Source of the DNA: Collimonas antrihumi
GTDB taxonomy: Bacteria; Pseudomonadota; Gammaproteobacteria; Burkholderiales; Burkholderiaceae_D
Length of the DNA: 64,000 bases
Assembly: GCF_018304965.1 (NCBI RefSeq)
Contig: NZ_JAGQED010000014.1
Location: forward strand, 42,874-106,873
Direction: 5' to 3'
The notes under the pieces: generated by a model
Seen by the model: only the letters and a program-made list of their open reading frames with translations
Databases searched by the model: none
Told to the model about the DNA's origin: nothing
Part shown: piece after piece, positions 56,199-64,000 of the stretch
Numbering within the stretch: position 1 is the first letter of the stretch
How the letters are laid out: every line of letters begins with the position of its first letter
Program-made: the position numbers and the translations under genes

Positions 56199-56681
56199 AT
56201 GTTAAAGAAAAAATATTCACAATCAGGGATCGCATTGCCGGTCGTATTGATCTTTGTGGTCGTCATGCTCCTGCTCGGCGTGACTGCGATACGTAACGTC
56301 ACGCTGGGAGAAAAAATGGCTGGTAATACGCGCAGCCAGGAACTGGCTTTCCAGGCTGCGGAACAGGCATTGCGGGCCTGTGAAAACGCTGTGCTGACCG
56401 GTTCCGGTACACAGCCAACAATTCTGACGCCGCTTGCCACAACAAATCTGTGGGATGACATGACCAAATGGGCAGACACAAATTCGGTACAGATTACAAG
56501 CACAATTACTGGTGTTTCTTCGCAGCCAAGGTGCATGGTGGAAGACGTAAAGAGTACTCTGAAATTGGATACAACTCAGCTTAAGAAGGACGACAGCATC
56601 CAGGTGTATCGGGTTACCGCAAGAGGTGTGGGGGCTAGCGATAATTCCGTTGTGATGCTGCAGAGTTATCTAAAATTTTGA
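56199..56681 (+). CDS. pilX: Minor pilin PilX
   Basis: 160 aa. MLKKKYSQSG|IALPVVLIFVVVMLLLGV: PilX-type leader with Ile at +1 and Ala-Leu-Pro instead of a TLIE core, as seen in other PilX. Contains the PilX helix segment NTRSQELAFQAAEQALRACE. The stop overlaps the frame of pilY1. Confidence 0.88.
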   Translation: MLKKKYSQSGIALPVVLIFVVVMLLLGVTAIRNVTLGEKMAGNTRSQELAFQAAEQALRACENAVLTGSGTQPTILTPLATTNLWDDMTKWADTNSVQITSTITGVSSQPRCMVEDVKSTLKLDTTQLKKDDSIQVYRVTARGVGASDNSVVMLQSYLKF

Positions 56682-56701
56682 TTGAGATAGGAAAAATCTC
56701 C

Positions 56702-59700
56702 ATGCTGCAAACTATTTTTTCAGGTCGGACGATCAGCGGCCGGATGCATAAATTTCTGGCGCACAGTCTTTGTCTGGGGATGGCGTTAGTATCGGGCATG
56801 TCGTCTGCTGCGGTTTCGCCTACCGTGGGGGATGCACCGCTATTCGTGGTGACGCCGCCCAATCCGAACATCATGTACACGCTGGATAATTCAGGCAGTA
56901 TGGTGTGGGGATCGGTGACGGGAACCGACGCTACGGCCGAATTCAATTCACGCAAGACACAACGCGCTTACTACGCAAGCGCCTACAACGGAATTTATTA
57001 CAATCCGGCGACGACTTACACACCCGGGGTGGATTACAAAGGTGTAGCAATGGGCACTTCTGTCACCAGCGCCCCGATTGATCCGTATCCAACAATAAAC
57101 GGCACTAGCGCGACTATTGATGTCAGTGCTCTTTGTTACATTCGGCCATCTGCTTCGATAACGTTGCCACTATATGGACCAACAGATTTTAGTCCATATT
57201 TTACGCCGAGCGGAGGATCTTCCGCTAATTGTAATCCTTCGGATAGAACCTACACAAAAGCCATCGCGCAGTATGCTTTTTATTACACCTGGAAGGGTAG
57301 CGGAACACCAAATGGCAGCAATACTGAGACCGATACAAATTATCCAAGAACGGATATTATTCCGACTACCACAACCTATCCCAAGGCGTCGACGCGAACC
57401 GATTGCGGCACCGGCTCAACTTGCACCTATGCGCAGGAAATCCAGAATTTCGCTAACTGGTTTTCTTATGCTCGCACCCGGATTTTGATGACAAAGACGG
57501 CTTTAGGTCTAGCTTTTTCGACTATTGATCCTGTGCTATCTTCAACTTATACGCCAAAGTTCAGAGTGGGGTTCAACACCATTAACGCGATCGATCCAAG
57601 TGGTGGCATTACTTATAACAATAGCGACGTTACGGATGGCGCTGATTGGCTGACCATTCGCGATTTCGATGCAACTCAAAAGCAGGCGTTCTATGCTGCG
57701 CTGTATGCGATTAGCCCAGGCCAAGGCACGCCGTTACGTACCCAAATGAACCGAATCGGCCAACTTTATCAAGGTACGCTCAGCGGTTTTGATTATACAA
57801 ATAATGACCCTTATCGAAATACAGCGACTGACGCATCCTTGGTCAGTTGCCGTGCCAGTTATCACATCCTGTCGACCGACGGCTTTTGGAATGACAGCTC
57901 TAGCGATACCAACTTCCCGGTGTCGTCTATTGGGACTACCCTGGCAGACGTTACAAACTATTACTACACCACTGATTTGCGGCCAACGTTGACGGATAAT
58001 GTTAAGCCGACGAACACCAGAGATACGGCAACCTGGCAGCACATGACAACTTTCACAATCGGTCTGGGAGCCAATGGAACACTGACTTACACGCCCAACT
58101 CAACGCCCACCACCTGGCCTACGCCTAGTGCGGATAGGCCCACAACCATCGATGACTTATGGCATGCAGCAGTCAATGGCAGGGGAAGTTACTTCAGCGC
58201 CCGCGATCCTGTTCAACTTCAGAATGGCTTGAGCAGCGTATTGAAGGATATCGCCAAGCAACCAGGTGCTGCTTCAGCAGTATCGGTGAGTGGCGGCAGA
58301 GTGAGCGGCGGCAACTCTGTGATTTACGTGCCAGGTTTTGAATCCGGCGCATGGATCGGTCACTTGAAGGCTTTCAATCTGAACACCAATGGCACTACCG
58401 GCACCCAAGCGTGGAGCGGGAGCGATGCGGCGGATTTGCTGCCGGCCGCTGCGAGTCGCAATATCGTCACTTGGAACCCGTCAAGCACACCACCCGCCGC
58501 GGTGGCTTTTAGCTGGGCGAATCTGACAGCGACGCAAAAAACAGCCTTGTCGGCATCGACGGTGCTGGATTATTTGAGGGGCGACGGCAGCAATGAACAA
58601 ACTGCCGGTGGCGGTGGCCCCGGAACCTATCGATACCGTGCAAACAAATTGGGCGATATCGTTAATTCCGCTCCTCTGTTTGTCCAGGCATCGGACTTTG
58701 GCTATTTCTACTCAAGCTTCACCGGCGGTGGAGCAACCTATAACACTTTTCTTAGTGGAAAATCGTCACGGACACCGATGGTGTATGTCGGCGCCAACGA
58801 CGGTATGCTGCATGGTTTCAATGCCACTACCGGAGTGGAGAAATTTGCCTATGTGCCGAATTCGATTTACAACAAGCTGCAAACACTCAGCAGTCCTAGC
58901 TACGCGCATTTGTACTACGTTGATGGGCCTTTGACTGAGGGCGATGCGTATGATGCAACTGCTGCTGCGTGGAAGACGTATGTGGTTGGATCAACCGGGG
59001 CTGGAGCCAATAGTATCTTTGCGCTGGATGTAACTAATCCCGGTTCGCTGGATGCGACCAGCGTGAAATGGGAGAAAAGTTCCGGTGATACCGGTTTTGC
59101 CGACATGGGCAAAGTCTTGGGGCAAGCGACTATCGTCAAATTGACCACGGGAGCGTGGGGAGTCGTATTTGGTAACGGTTACGACAGCAGTACCGGCGTA
59201 GCTGCTCTTTTTGTGGTGAATTTGTCTGACGGCAGTGTCATCAAGGAATTCTCTCTCGGCGGGACTGCGAACGGTTTGTCAGCTCCTGCTCTCATCTTTA
59301 ATGCGAATCGAGAACTTATAGGTGCGTACGCAGGTGATCTGGCCGGAAATTTGTGGAGATTTGATTTAAGCGATGCTACGTCTGCGGCGAATTGGACTAA
59401 AAGCAAATTATTTACCGCTATGGATGCCGCGACTACCCCGCAGCCGCAGCCCATCGTGCAAAAGCCAGTTGTCGGGCCTCATCCTTCGGGCGGATATCTG
59501 GTGACAATCGGCACCGGTAAGTTCCTGGCGACGACAGATAAGAGTACTACGCAGGTGCAGAGTCTTTACGGCATCTGGGATAGTTCAACTGCGACCACGA
59601 CTGCGGCGACAGTGTCCGGGCGTACTGCTTTGCAAGTGCAAACCCTGACGAATCAATTCGATGCGAGCAGCGCACTGATTGGCCGTACCCTGACCAATAC

Positions 59701-60127
59701 CGCAGTTGACTGGACTAGCAAATCTGGCTGGTATGTCGATTTTCCCGCTAGCGGCGAACGTGTTGTCGGTGATTTGCAAATTCTCGACAATGTTGTTTTG
59801 TTAGCGACCACTCTCGCTCCCACAGGTGACATTTGCGTCGCTGGCGGGGTGTCGCAGGTCCTGGCGGCCAATTTCCTGACGGGGGGCGCGTCTCCTAACA
59901 CGAAGATTTATAAAAATGGCATCTTGGCGTTGACTACGGACGGTGCCCTCCTTAGTTCGGTGACGATTAGGGCAACTGCAACCAATACAACGTCGGCACC
60001 TCTCGGTAAAGGGGATTGGGCGCAAAAAAGTAACCCGTTGGATGGCGGTGTTGCGGATGAGCTCAAGGTTCATACTGGAGTTGGACCGGTTCGTACATGG
60101 CATCAGCTAACAATTAAACCGAACTAA
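56702..60127 (+). CDS. pilY1: Type IV pilus tip adhesin PilY1/PilC
   Basis: 1141 aa from ATG 56702 (an in-frame start at 56678 and one at 56744 are alternatives). Signal region HKFLAHSLCLGMALVSGMSSAA. N-terminal VWA-like domain with MIDAS start YTLDNSGSMVWG (residues 62-66 DxSxS). C-terminal beta-propeller (VYVGANDGMLHGFNATTG, VFGNGYDSSTG, AYAGDLAGNLWRFDLS). The calcium loop normally found just before AYAGD (DxNxDxxxD) is degenerate: IFNANRELIG. Promotes pilus extension and surface adhesion. Confidence 0.93.
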   Translation: MLQTIFSGRTISGRMHKFLAHSLCLGMALVSGMSSAAVSPTVGDAPLFVVTPPNPNIMYTLDNSGSMVWGSVTGTDATAEFNSRKTQRAYYASAYNGIYYNPATTYTPGVDYKGVAMGTSVTSAPIDPYPTINGTSATIDVSALCYIRPSASITLPLYGPTDFSPYFTPSGGSSANCNPSDRTYTKAIAQYAFYYTWKGSGTPNGSNTETDTNYPRTDIIPTTTTYPKASTRTDCGTGSTCTYAQEIQNFANWFSYARTRILMTKTALGLAFSTIDPVLSSTYTPKFRVGFNTINAIDPSGGITYNNSDVTDGADWLTIRDFDATQKQAFYAALYAISPGQGTPLRTQMNRIGQLYQGTLSGFDYTNNDPYRNTATDASLVSCRASYHILSTDGFWNDSSSDTNFPVSSIGTTLADVTNYYYTTDLRPTLTDNVKPTNTRDTATWQHMTTFTIGLGANGTLTYTPNSTPTTWPTPSADRPTTIDDLWHAAVNGRGSYFSARDPVQLQNGLSSVLKDIAKQPGAASAVSVSGGRVSGGNSVIYVPGFESGAWIGHLKAFNLNTNGTTGTQAWSGSDAADLLPAAASRNIVTWNPSSTPPAAVAFSWANLTATQKTALSASTVLDYLRGDGSNEQTAGGGGPGTYRYRANKLGDIVNSAPLFVQASDFGYFYSSFTGGGATYNTFLSGKSSRTPMVYVGANDGMLHGFNATTGVEKFAYVPNSIYNKLQTLSSPSYAHLYYVDGPLTEGDAYDATAAAWKTYVVGSTGAGANSIFALDVTNPGSLDATSVKWEKSSGDTGFADMGKVLGQATIVKLTTGAWGVVFGNGYDSSTGVAALFVVNLSDGSVIKEFSLGGTANGLSAPALIFNANRELIGAYAGDLAGNLWRFDLSDATSAANWTKSKLFTAMDAATTPQPQPIVQKPVVGPHPSGGYLVTIGTGKFLATTDKSTTQVQSLYGIWDSSTATTTAATVSGRTALQVQTLTNQFDASSALIGRTLTNTAVDWTSKSGWYVDFPASGERVVGDLQILDNVVLLATTLAPTGDICVAGGVSQVLAANFLTGGASPNTKIYKNGILALTTDGALLSSVTIRATATNTTSAPLGKGDWAQKSNPLDGGVADELKVHTGVGPVRTWHQLTIKPN

Positions 60128-60163
60128 TTGCTGCCGATATTTGTTTTGAACAAGGGAATAACG

Positions 60164-60601
60164 ATGAAATATAGAAATCCCAATAAGCCAGGCGGCTTCA
60201 CGCTAATCGAACTGATGGTAGTGGTTGCCATTATTGCGATTCTTGCCAGAGTTGCGATACCAAACTATCGCCAATATGTCCAGCGGGGCGACCGCGCTGC
60301 GGCAATGGCGGCGTTATTGCAGAATGGTAATTGGATGCAACAACAGTTCACGATTAACAATACTTATCCCGTCGCGGGTGCAACATTGCCAGTACCTACT
60401 TCACCGGCGAATGGAACTGCAAAATACAATATAAGTATCAGTGTTGGGACGGGCCCCGCCTACAAATTGTCGGCGGCACCTACAGGTACTGCCGACAAAT
60501 GCGGTACTTTTACATTGGATAATACCGGGGCGAAAAGTGTGACGATCGGCGGCACTGCTGGCAGCGCAACTGTCATCGCAGATTGTTGGGCTGGGCGCTA
60601 A
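60164..60601 (+). CDS. pilE: Type IV pilin-like protein PilE
   Basis: 145 aa from ATG 60164 (AAGGGAATAACG upstream). Prepilin site [28 protein letters not shown] with Glu5; PilE/GspG-type. Two C-terminal Cys ([10 protein letters not shown]..., ADCWAGR) form the D-region disulfide. Note Arg (ILARVAIP) in place of the usual Ala/Leu in the transmembrane half. Last gene of the fimU-pilE operon. Confidence 0.92.
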   Translation: MKYRNPNKPGGFTLIELMVVVAIIAILARVAIPNYRQYVQRGDRAAAMAALLQNGNWMQQQFTINNTYPVAGATLPVPTSPANGTAKYNISISVGTGPAYKLSAAPTGTADKCGTFTLDNTGAKSVTIGGTAGSATVIADCWAGR

Positions 60602-60624
60602 AATCCGGCTGCTTTTATCGTATC

Positions 60625-60657
60625 AAACAAAACGGGCTTTCGTGGCCCGTTTTGTTT
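60625..60657 (+). terminator. Rho-independent terminator of the minor pilin operon
   Basis: 13-bp stem AAACAAAACGGGC/GCCCGTTTTGTTT (60625-60637 with 60645-60657), 7-nt loop, T-rich tail. It lies 24 bp after the pilE stop. Confidence 0.92.
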
Positions 60658-60719
60658 TGTATCTACATGCTTCAATTTACTCATCGTGCATTGTGGCTTC
60701 TGAATCAATGGTGTCCCTT

Positions 60720-60942
60720 TGCTTGCGAAGTTGACCCGCTCTAATTGATCCAGTCTCCACTGTCTCGCGAAGGCAGCAACCCTGTCATACGACCTCTCAA
60801 ATCCCAACGCACACAGATCAATGTGCATCTGTTTCAAATTCCGTCGTTGTTTCCGAGATCTAGTTGCCTCCGTCTTTAACCAGGCTGACAGGTTGTAGGT
60901 CTTGAGCGCCTCACGGCGTCCAAGTTTGCCAGTGCGAATATC
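60720..60942 (-). pseudogene. Fragment of IS21-family transposase (IstA)
   Basis: Minus-strand reading gives LSAWLKTEATRSRKQRRN, then QMHIDLCALGFERSYDRVAAF, ARQWRLDQ: the helix-turn-helix and early catalytic region of IstA (WLxxExxRSRKQRRxxxQxHxDLxALGFxGSYxRVAAFxRxW). Only about 70 codons survive. There is no IstB, no start and no DDE motif. A dead remnant next to the pilin operon. Confidence 0.75.
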
Positions 60943-61265
60943 CCCCGTTACCGTGATCGCCGCGGCAAATCACGTGGCTGGCGCTCTTCCTCTTGTGCAT
61001 GCCGGCCTGACCATAGTTAAGTTACACGGCGATTACTTGGATACGCGCATCCGCAATACCCTGGGCGAACTATCGACTTACGAGCCGGCCTTTGACAGCC
61101 TTCTCGATCAAGTACTTGATCAGTTCGGCCTAATCGTGTGCGGTTGGTCTGGTGAATGGGATGGGCGTTGAAGGCAGCAATTGACCGCGCGCCATCCAGG
61201 CGCTTCCCCATGTACTGGACATCACGGGGTGATCCGGCAGCCGCCGCTCAGGCGCTTATCCAGCA
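60943..61265 (+). pseudogene. SIR2-like gene, frameshifted remnant
   Basis: Frame 1 gives VTVIAAANHV...TIVKLHGDYLDTRIRNTLGEL, FDSLLDQVLDQFGLIVCGWSGEWD and then hits a stop. The +1 frame from about 61161 continues ALKAAIDRAPSRRFPMYWTSRG. Together these match, as recalled, the C-terminal half of bacterial SIR2-like (SIR2_2) proteins around the KLHGDYxDTRIRNT and CGWSxxWDxAL motifs. A one-base indel near 61161 and a gap after the first segment (missing TTNFD...LE) break it. NADase- or deacetylase-type activity is not possible from this fragment. Confidence 0.6.
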
Positions 61266-61726
61266 TTGGGAAATTCGTTGGTATGGTCGCGGACTTCGGC
61301 AGCAACAAATATGCGCTAGGCGACGCATTAAATATTGGAACAGTTATTACGGACGGCGGATATGATCGCTTCAAGCTCCTAACGGCCTATGAGGACAAGC
61401 TCCTACCAGGATCAGAACTGATGGCCGACACCTTACGATCAGTGTCGAAGCACGAACTGAGTGGATCGGACGCCTTTGATGACGCCTTTGCACGTTTGGA
61501 AATGGCGTTGGCGTTTGGATACGTAGAGCGTATAAACGGTCCTGGCACGGGCTTGTATTGGGTGCCGCCAGGGCTTTTTCTGAACAAGCGTGAGCTACGC
61601 GAATCGCTGCTGAGTTCATGGCGCGCGGACTACGAGGCGCGAAGCCTGCAAAGTGACCTGTGCGTGATGGCGAGGTTGAAACAACCACCAAGGTTCGATG
61701 ACGTAGAAGAGCGCTGGGATCGGTAA
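61266..61726 (+). pseudogene. Possible 3' part of the same broken gene
   Basis: Open frame giving GDALNIGTVITDGGYDRFKLLTAYED, then DAFDDAFARLEMALAFGYVERI and LYWVPPGLFLNKRELRESLL, ending EERWDR. Composition is protein-like but no family was recognised with certainty; it may be the C-terminal domain of the SIR2-like gene after an internal deletion. No own ribosome site. Confidence 0.35.
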
Positions 61727-62023
61727 TCGTTATGAGCAGCAATGAATCTCCGCTGTGATAAATCACAAATGTCCGCATCGGTTTCGTCTGCTGCCTGTCG
61801 CAACACGCATGAGTCAATCGCGTCCCGTAAGGCCAGCTCCATCAGGATAAGTCAGCGTGGGCCAACACGGCAGGTCAGCCAGAACCGGCGCAGTGGTCAA
61901 TTCGCACCAGCATCTGCACAAACCCAAGGAATACCACCAGGCGACCGATATTCCTGCTTATGGAGAGCCTGGGTCCGATATCGAACCGAGAGCAATGCCG
62001 CTGTGTGCTATACCGCCAGTTGG
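61727..62023. other. Region without a recognisable gene
   Basis: No convincing frame on either strand; fits decayed accessory DNA between the SIR2-like remnant and the diguanylate cyclase gene. Confidence 0.5.
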
Positions 62024-63208
62024 CTAGGACGTTGCATGCATTGTTTCTGTAGTTGCTACGCCATCGTCCGGCAGTACACGGTTGCGCCCGGCGCTCTTGG
62101 CAGTATAAAGAGCGCGGTCAGCGCGCATGCTCAAATGGTCGAAGGTTTCGCCTGCGCGCCAGGTGGCGACGCCGGCGCTGATGCTGTAGCTGCATTCGCC
62201 AAATGTACCTGCGACCCGCTGCATTTTCGCCTGTTCGCGCAGGCGCTCAGCTATCCTCAGCGCGCCTACGGTGTCGGTGTCCGGCAGCAGCACTGCGAAT
62301 TCCTCGCCGCCCATCCGACCCAGTGCATCGCTATCGCGCAGGCTGGAGCGCGTCATGCGCACGAATTCCCGTAGAACGGTATCGCCGCCGGCGTGGCCGT
62401 GGGTATCGTTGATGTGCTTGAAGTGGTCGAGGTCGATAATCAGCAGCGACAGCGACCGGCCGGATTTGCCAGCACGTACGATCTGTTCGCGGGCCAGGGT
62501 TTCCAGGTGCTTGCGCGACAATGCCCCGGTCAAGTGGTCGTGATTGGTCGCGTCCTCGGCGACTTCCAGCATGGCGTCATGGATCATCATGACCGCGGCC
62601 ATGGTCATGGTTGGCATAATCACGGCGCCGATGATCAGCAACACCATGTTCCAGCTGCTGTTGAGCATCAGCGGGTCCGATGGCGAGTACAGCAAGATGA
62701 AGTACAGACCGCGCACTGCCTGGCACAGCGCAAACACCAGCGCCAGGCCGGCGGCGAACCAATAGTTGTAGCGGCGCCTGCCGGCCGGACGATGACGCAG
62801 CAGCAGGACTGCCACGGCAACGCAGACGATGCTGCTGAACATGGTCGTCGCCAGCACCCGCATCGGAATGCTGTCGTTGATGTAGCGCCAGGTCAGCAGC
62901 GCCAGGATCAGCAACACAACGCCGGCTGTCAGTCGTGGCAAGTGCGGCGGCCGGCCGAGAAAGCGTGCGCAACCGGCGTAGTAGCCGGCCGCCGCCAGGG
63001 CCAGCAAGGTATTGGCAACGACGATGGAAATAAAATCTGGAGCGATGCCGCGCAGTCCGAGCAACAGCAGCGCGCCCACTACGGCGAGGTTGGCGGCAAA
63101 CCATTCGCGCACTCCGGGCATGCCGGTGCGCAGCAGCGACCCCAGCACCAATATCATCGTCAGGCTGAGCAACGCTGTGGTGCTGAGAATGGACGCGGGA
63201 GTCAGCAT
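62024..63208 (-). CDS. Membrane-bound diguanylate cyclase (GGEEF domain)
   Basis: 394 aa from ATG 63208. N-terminal ~210 residues hold about seven hydrophobic helices (MASE-like sensor), then a GGDEF domain: DHLTGALSRKHLE, IDLDHFKHINDTHGH, and GRMGGEEFAVLLPD at 300-304, an active A-site variant. RDSD at 291-294 is five residues before GGEEF, so the product-inhibition I-site is present. Makes c-di-GMP. It is divergent from no gene and alone in a degraded patch; c-di-GMP could act on the pilus genes nearby, but that is inference. Confidence 0.93.
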   Translation of the reverse strand: MLTPASILSTTALLSLTMILVLGSLLRTGMPGVREWFAANLAVVGALLLLGLRGIAPDFISIVVANTLLALAAAGYYAGCARFLGRPPHLPRLTAGVVLLILALLTWRYINDSIPMRVLATTMFSSIVCVAVAVLLLRHRPAGRRRYNYWFAAGLALVFALCQAVRGLYFILLYSPSDPLMLNSSWNMVLLIIGAVIMPTMTMAAVMMIHDAMLEVAEDATNHDHLTGALSRKHLETLAREQIVRAGKSGRSLSLLIIDLDHFKHINDTHGHAGGDTVLREFVRMTRSSLRDSDALGRMGGEEFAVLLPDTDTVGALRIAERLREQAKMQRVAGTFGECSYSISAGVATWRAGETFDHLSMRADRALYTAKSAGRNRVLPDDGVATTETMHATS

Positions 63209-63951
63209 GGGCGCGGCGGACGGGTTGAGGGTGGTGGATATTGTAGTGCCTGGGCAAGGTTGCGTCGATCTTGTTCGATTGAGGACCGCCATGTCGTCCG
63301 TGGAGATGGTTATGCCGCGGGGCGCTCCTCTATCGTGTCGACACAATCGGGATAGAAGGTCAAATGGTCCTTGATGGCTGCGACTACCGCATACGGCGCA
63401 TTGCCAGGGGCGAATTTGGGTATGACTTGAGGTTTGCGCTAGAACCGCTCACCGGACGAGACCTCGATATCGGACCACCCACCGAAAAAGGTGGAGTCGT
63501 ATCAACGATAAATGGGCTTACAACACCGGGCCTCAAGAATTTTATGAGCCAAGGCACAGAGTGATTTCCGCCGACCGAAATTTGGGAGGGAACGTCGCAG
63601 TGATTTCTTTAACATGACCCGAAACGGCGCGGTCAACGATCGCCAGCGCGTGCATGTTGGTCTGCCGACAAAGACAACGCCTCGTGATAACAGAAGCTTA
63701 CGGCCGAATATCTGTAGCGAGCTTTAATTTTTTGGTCTTCTGATTTTGTATCAGTTTTGTCAAAATTTGATTCTGAGTATTGGCTAACTCATTGATTTTT
63801 AATGATGTTCTGCTCGATGGTACCGGCGGGATAGTTTTCCGCCGCTGAGCGCCTTTTATAAGTCGTTTTATTAGGGAATCTCTGATTAAGTAAACGCCCG
63901 ACCGCATTGAAGCGTTAGACGAGGTATTCGAAACAAATTTGGATGAAGCCC
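63209..63951. other. Region without a recognisable gene, ending at an IS5-family element
   Basis: No supported gene. A 66-codon plus-strand frame (63364-63564) and an 89-codon minus-strand frame (63698-63967) show no motif. AT content rises after 63690. GGGAATCTCTGATTAAG at 63874 is the likely left end of the IS. Confidence 0.55.
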
Positions 63952-64000
63952 ATGAAACAAACGACACTTGCCATTGCTGGATTTGACAAATACGCGAAGA
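63874..64000 (+). mobile_element. Left end of an IS5-family insertion sequence
   Basis: Likely inverted-repeat end GGGAATCTCTGATTAAG (63874-63890) preceded by TTA, matching the YTAR-type target of IS5 elements. The transposase starts 60 bp inside. The right end is beyond the window. Confidence 0.6.
63952..64000 (+). CDS. IS5-family transposase, 3' end missing
   Basis: Only the first 16 codons are visible: MKQTTLAIAGFDKYAK, which resembles the common IS5-group start MKQxTLAxxGFxxYxKTTRR. GGA lies 12 bp upstream. Confidence 0.6.
   Translation, partial: MKQTTLAIAGFDKYAK

Noticed and set aside
61742..62374. 210-codon plus-strand frame
   Set aside because: Second half is antisense to the diguanylate cyclase gene; first half shows no motif or start signal.
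62393..63355. 320-codon open frame on the plus strand
   Set aside because: Antisense to the diguanylate cyclase gene; Gln/His/Arg-rich.

Overview
The window is chromosomal DNA of a Gram-negative betaproteobacterium. Several blocks have gene orders typical of Burkholderiales: lptD-surA-pdxA-rsmA divergent from amgK-murU, glyQ-glyS-gmhB-plsC, miaB-phoH-ybeY with lnt-corC, and a split pntAA/pntAB/pntB. Oxalobacteraceae (a Collimonas-like genome) is my best guess. That placement is inference from protein style and gene order, not from a search. No rRNA, tRNA or CRISPR array was seen.

Layout. 1-3.5 kb: the 3' part of a 2-hydroxyacid dehydrogenase gene, a nested inverted-repeat element, a Liv-type substrate-binding protein, a YecD-like isochorismatase-fold protein and a possible very small gene. 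3.5-9.1 kb: two exported zinc metallopeptidases (M13 and M1) and a GlsB-type membrane protein. 9.3-13.7 kb: small exported proteins, an outer-membrane protein next to a DUF2946 protein, and a cytochrome b561-YceI-YceI operon. 13.9-21.7 kb: a SulP transporter with an unusual Pro-rich partner, then a four-gene efflux operon (outer-membrane factor, FUSC, DUF1656, HlyD-type adaptor). 21.9-24.2 kb: a DUF4148 protein, then nudJ-mnmA. 24.5-28 kb: proton-translocating transhydrogenase genes with panD inserted. 28-33.3 kb: ubiH-HAD phosphatase-pepP, then murU and amgK (cell-wall recycling). 33.4-39.2 kb: lptD-surA-pdxA-rsmA. 39.3-48 kb: gloA, a YgjP-type metallopeptidase, plsC, gmhB, glyS, glyQ, lnt and corC, all on the minus strand. 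48.2-53.7 kb: an MXKDX repeat protein, a Tat-exported molybdoenzyme with its cytochrome b, then ybeY, phoH, miaB and a small exported protein. 54.1-60.6 kb: a complete minor pilin operon (fimU-pilV-pilW-pilX-pilY1-pilE). 60.7-64 kb: a decayed accessory patch with an IS21 transposase fragment, a broken SIR2-like gene, an intact diguanylate cyclase gene and the left end of an IS5-family element that runs off the window.

How the genes fit together. Much of the core content serves the cell envelope: LPS export and assembly (lptD, surA, gmhB), phospholipid synthesis (plsC), lipoprotein maturation (lnt), peptidoglycan sugar recycling (amgK, murU), efflux and type IV pilus assembly. Redox and translation functions (pnt, ubiH, glyQS, miaB, mnmA, ybeY, rsmA) lie between these.

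The most unusual signals are in the non-coding DNA. Five copies of a two-armed palindromic repeat lie between genes, one inside a 39-bp perfect inverted repeat. Three copies of a second, shorter palindrome start at or next to the stop codon of the gene before it. There are six exact 11-bp direct repeats upstream of the M13 peptidase gene and a hairpin in the pntAA leader. Among proteins, the SulP-linked Pro-rich protein with a SecD-head-like N-terminus and the degraded SIR2-like locus stand out. No complete new defence or biosynthetic system is evident.
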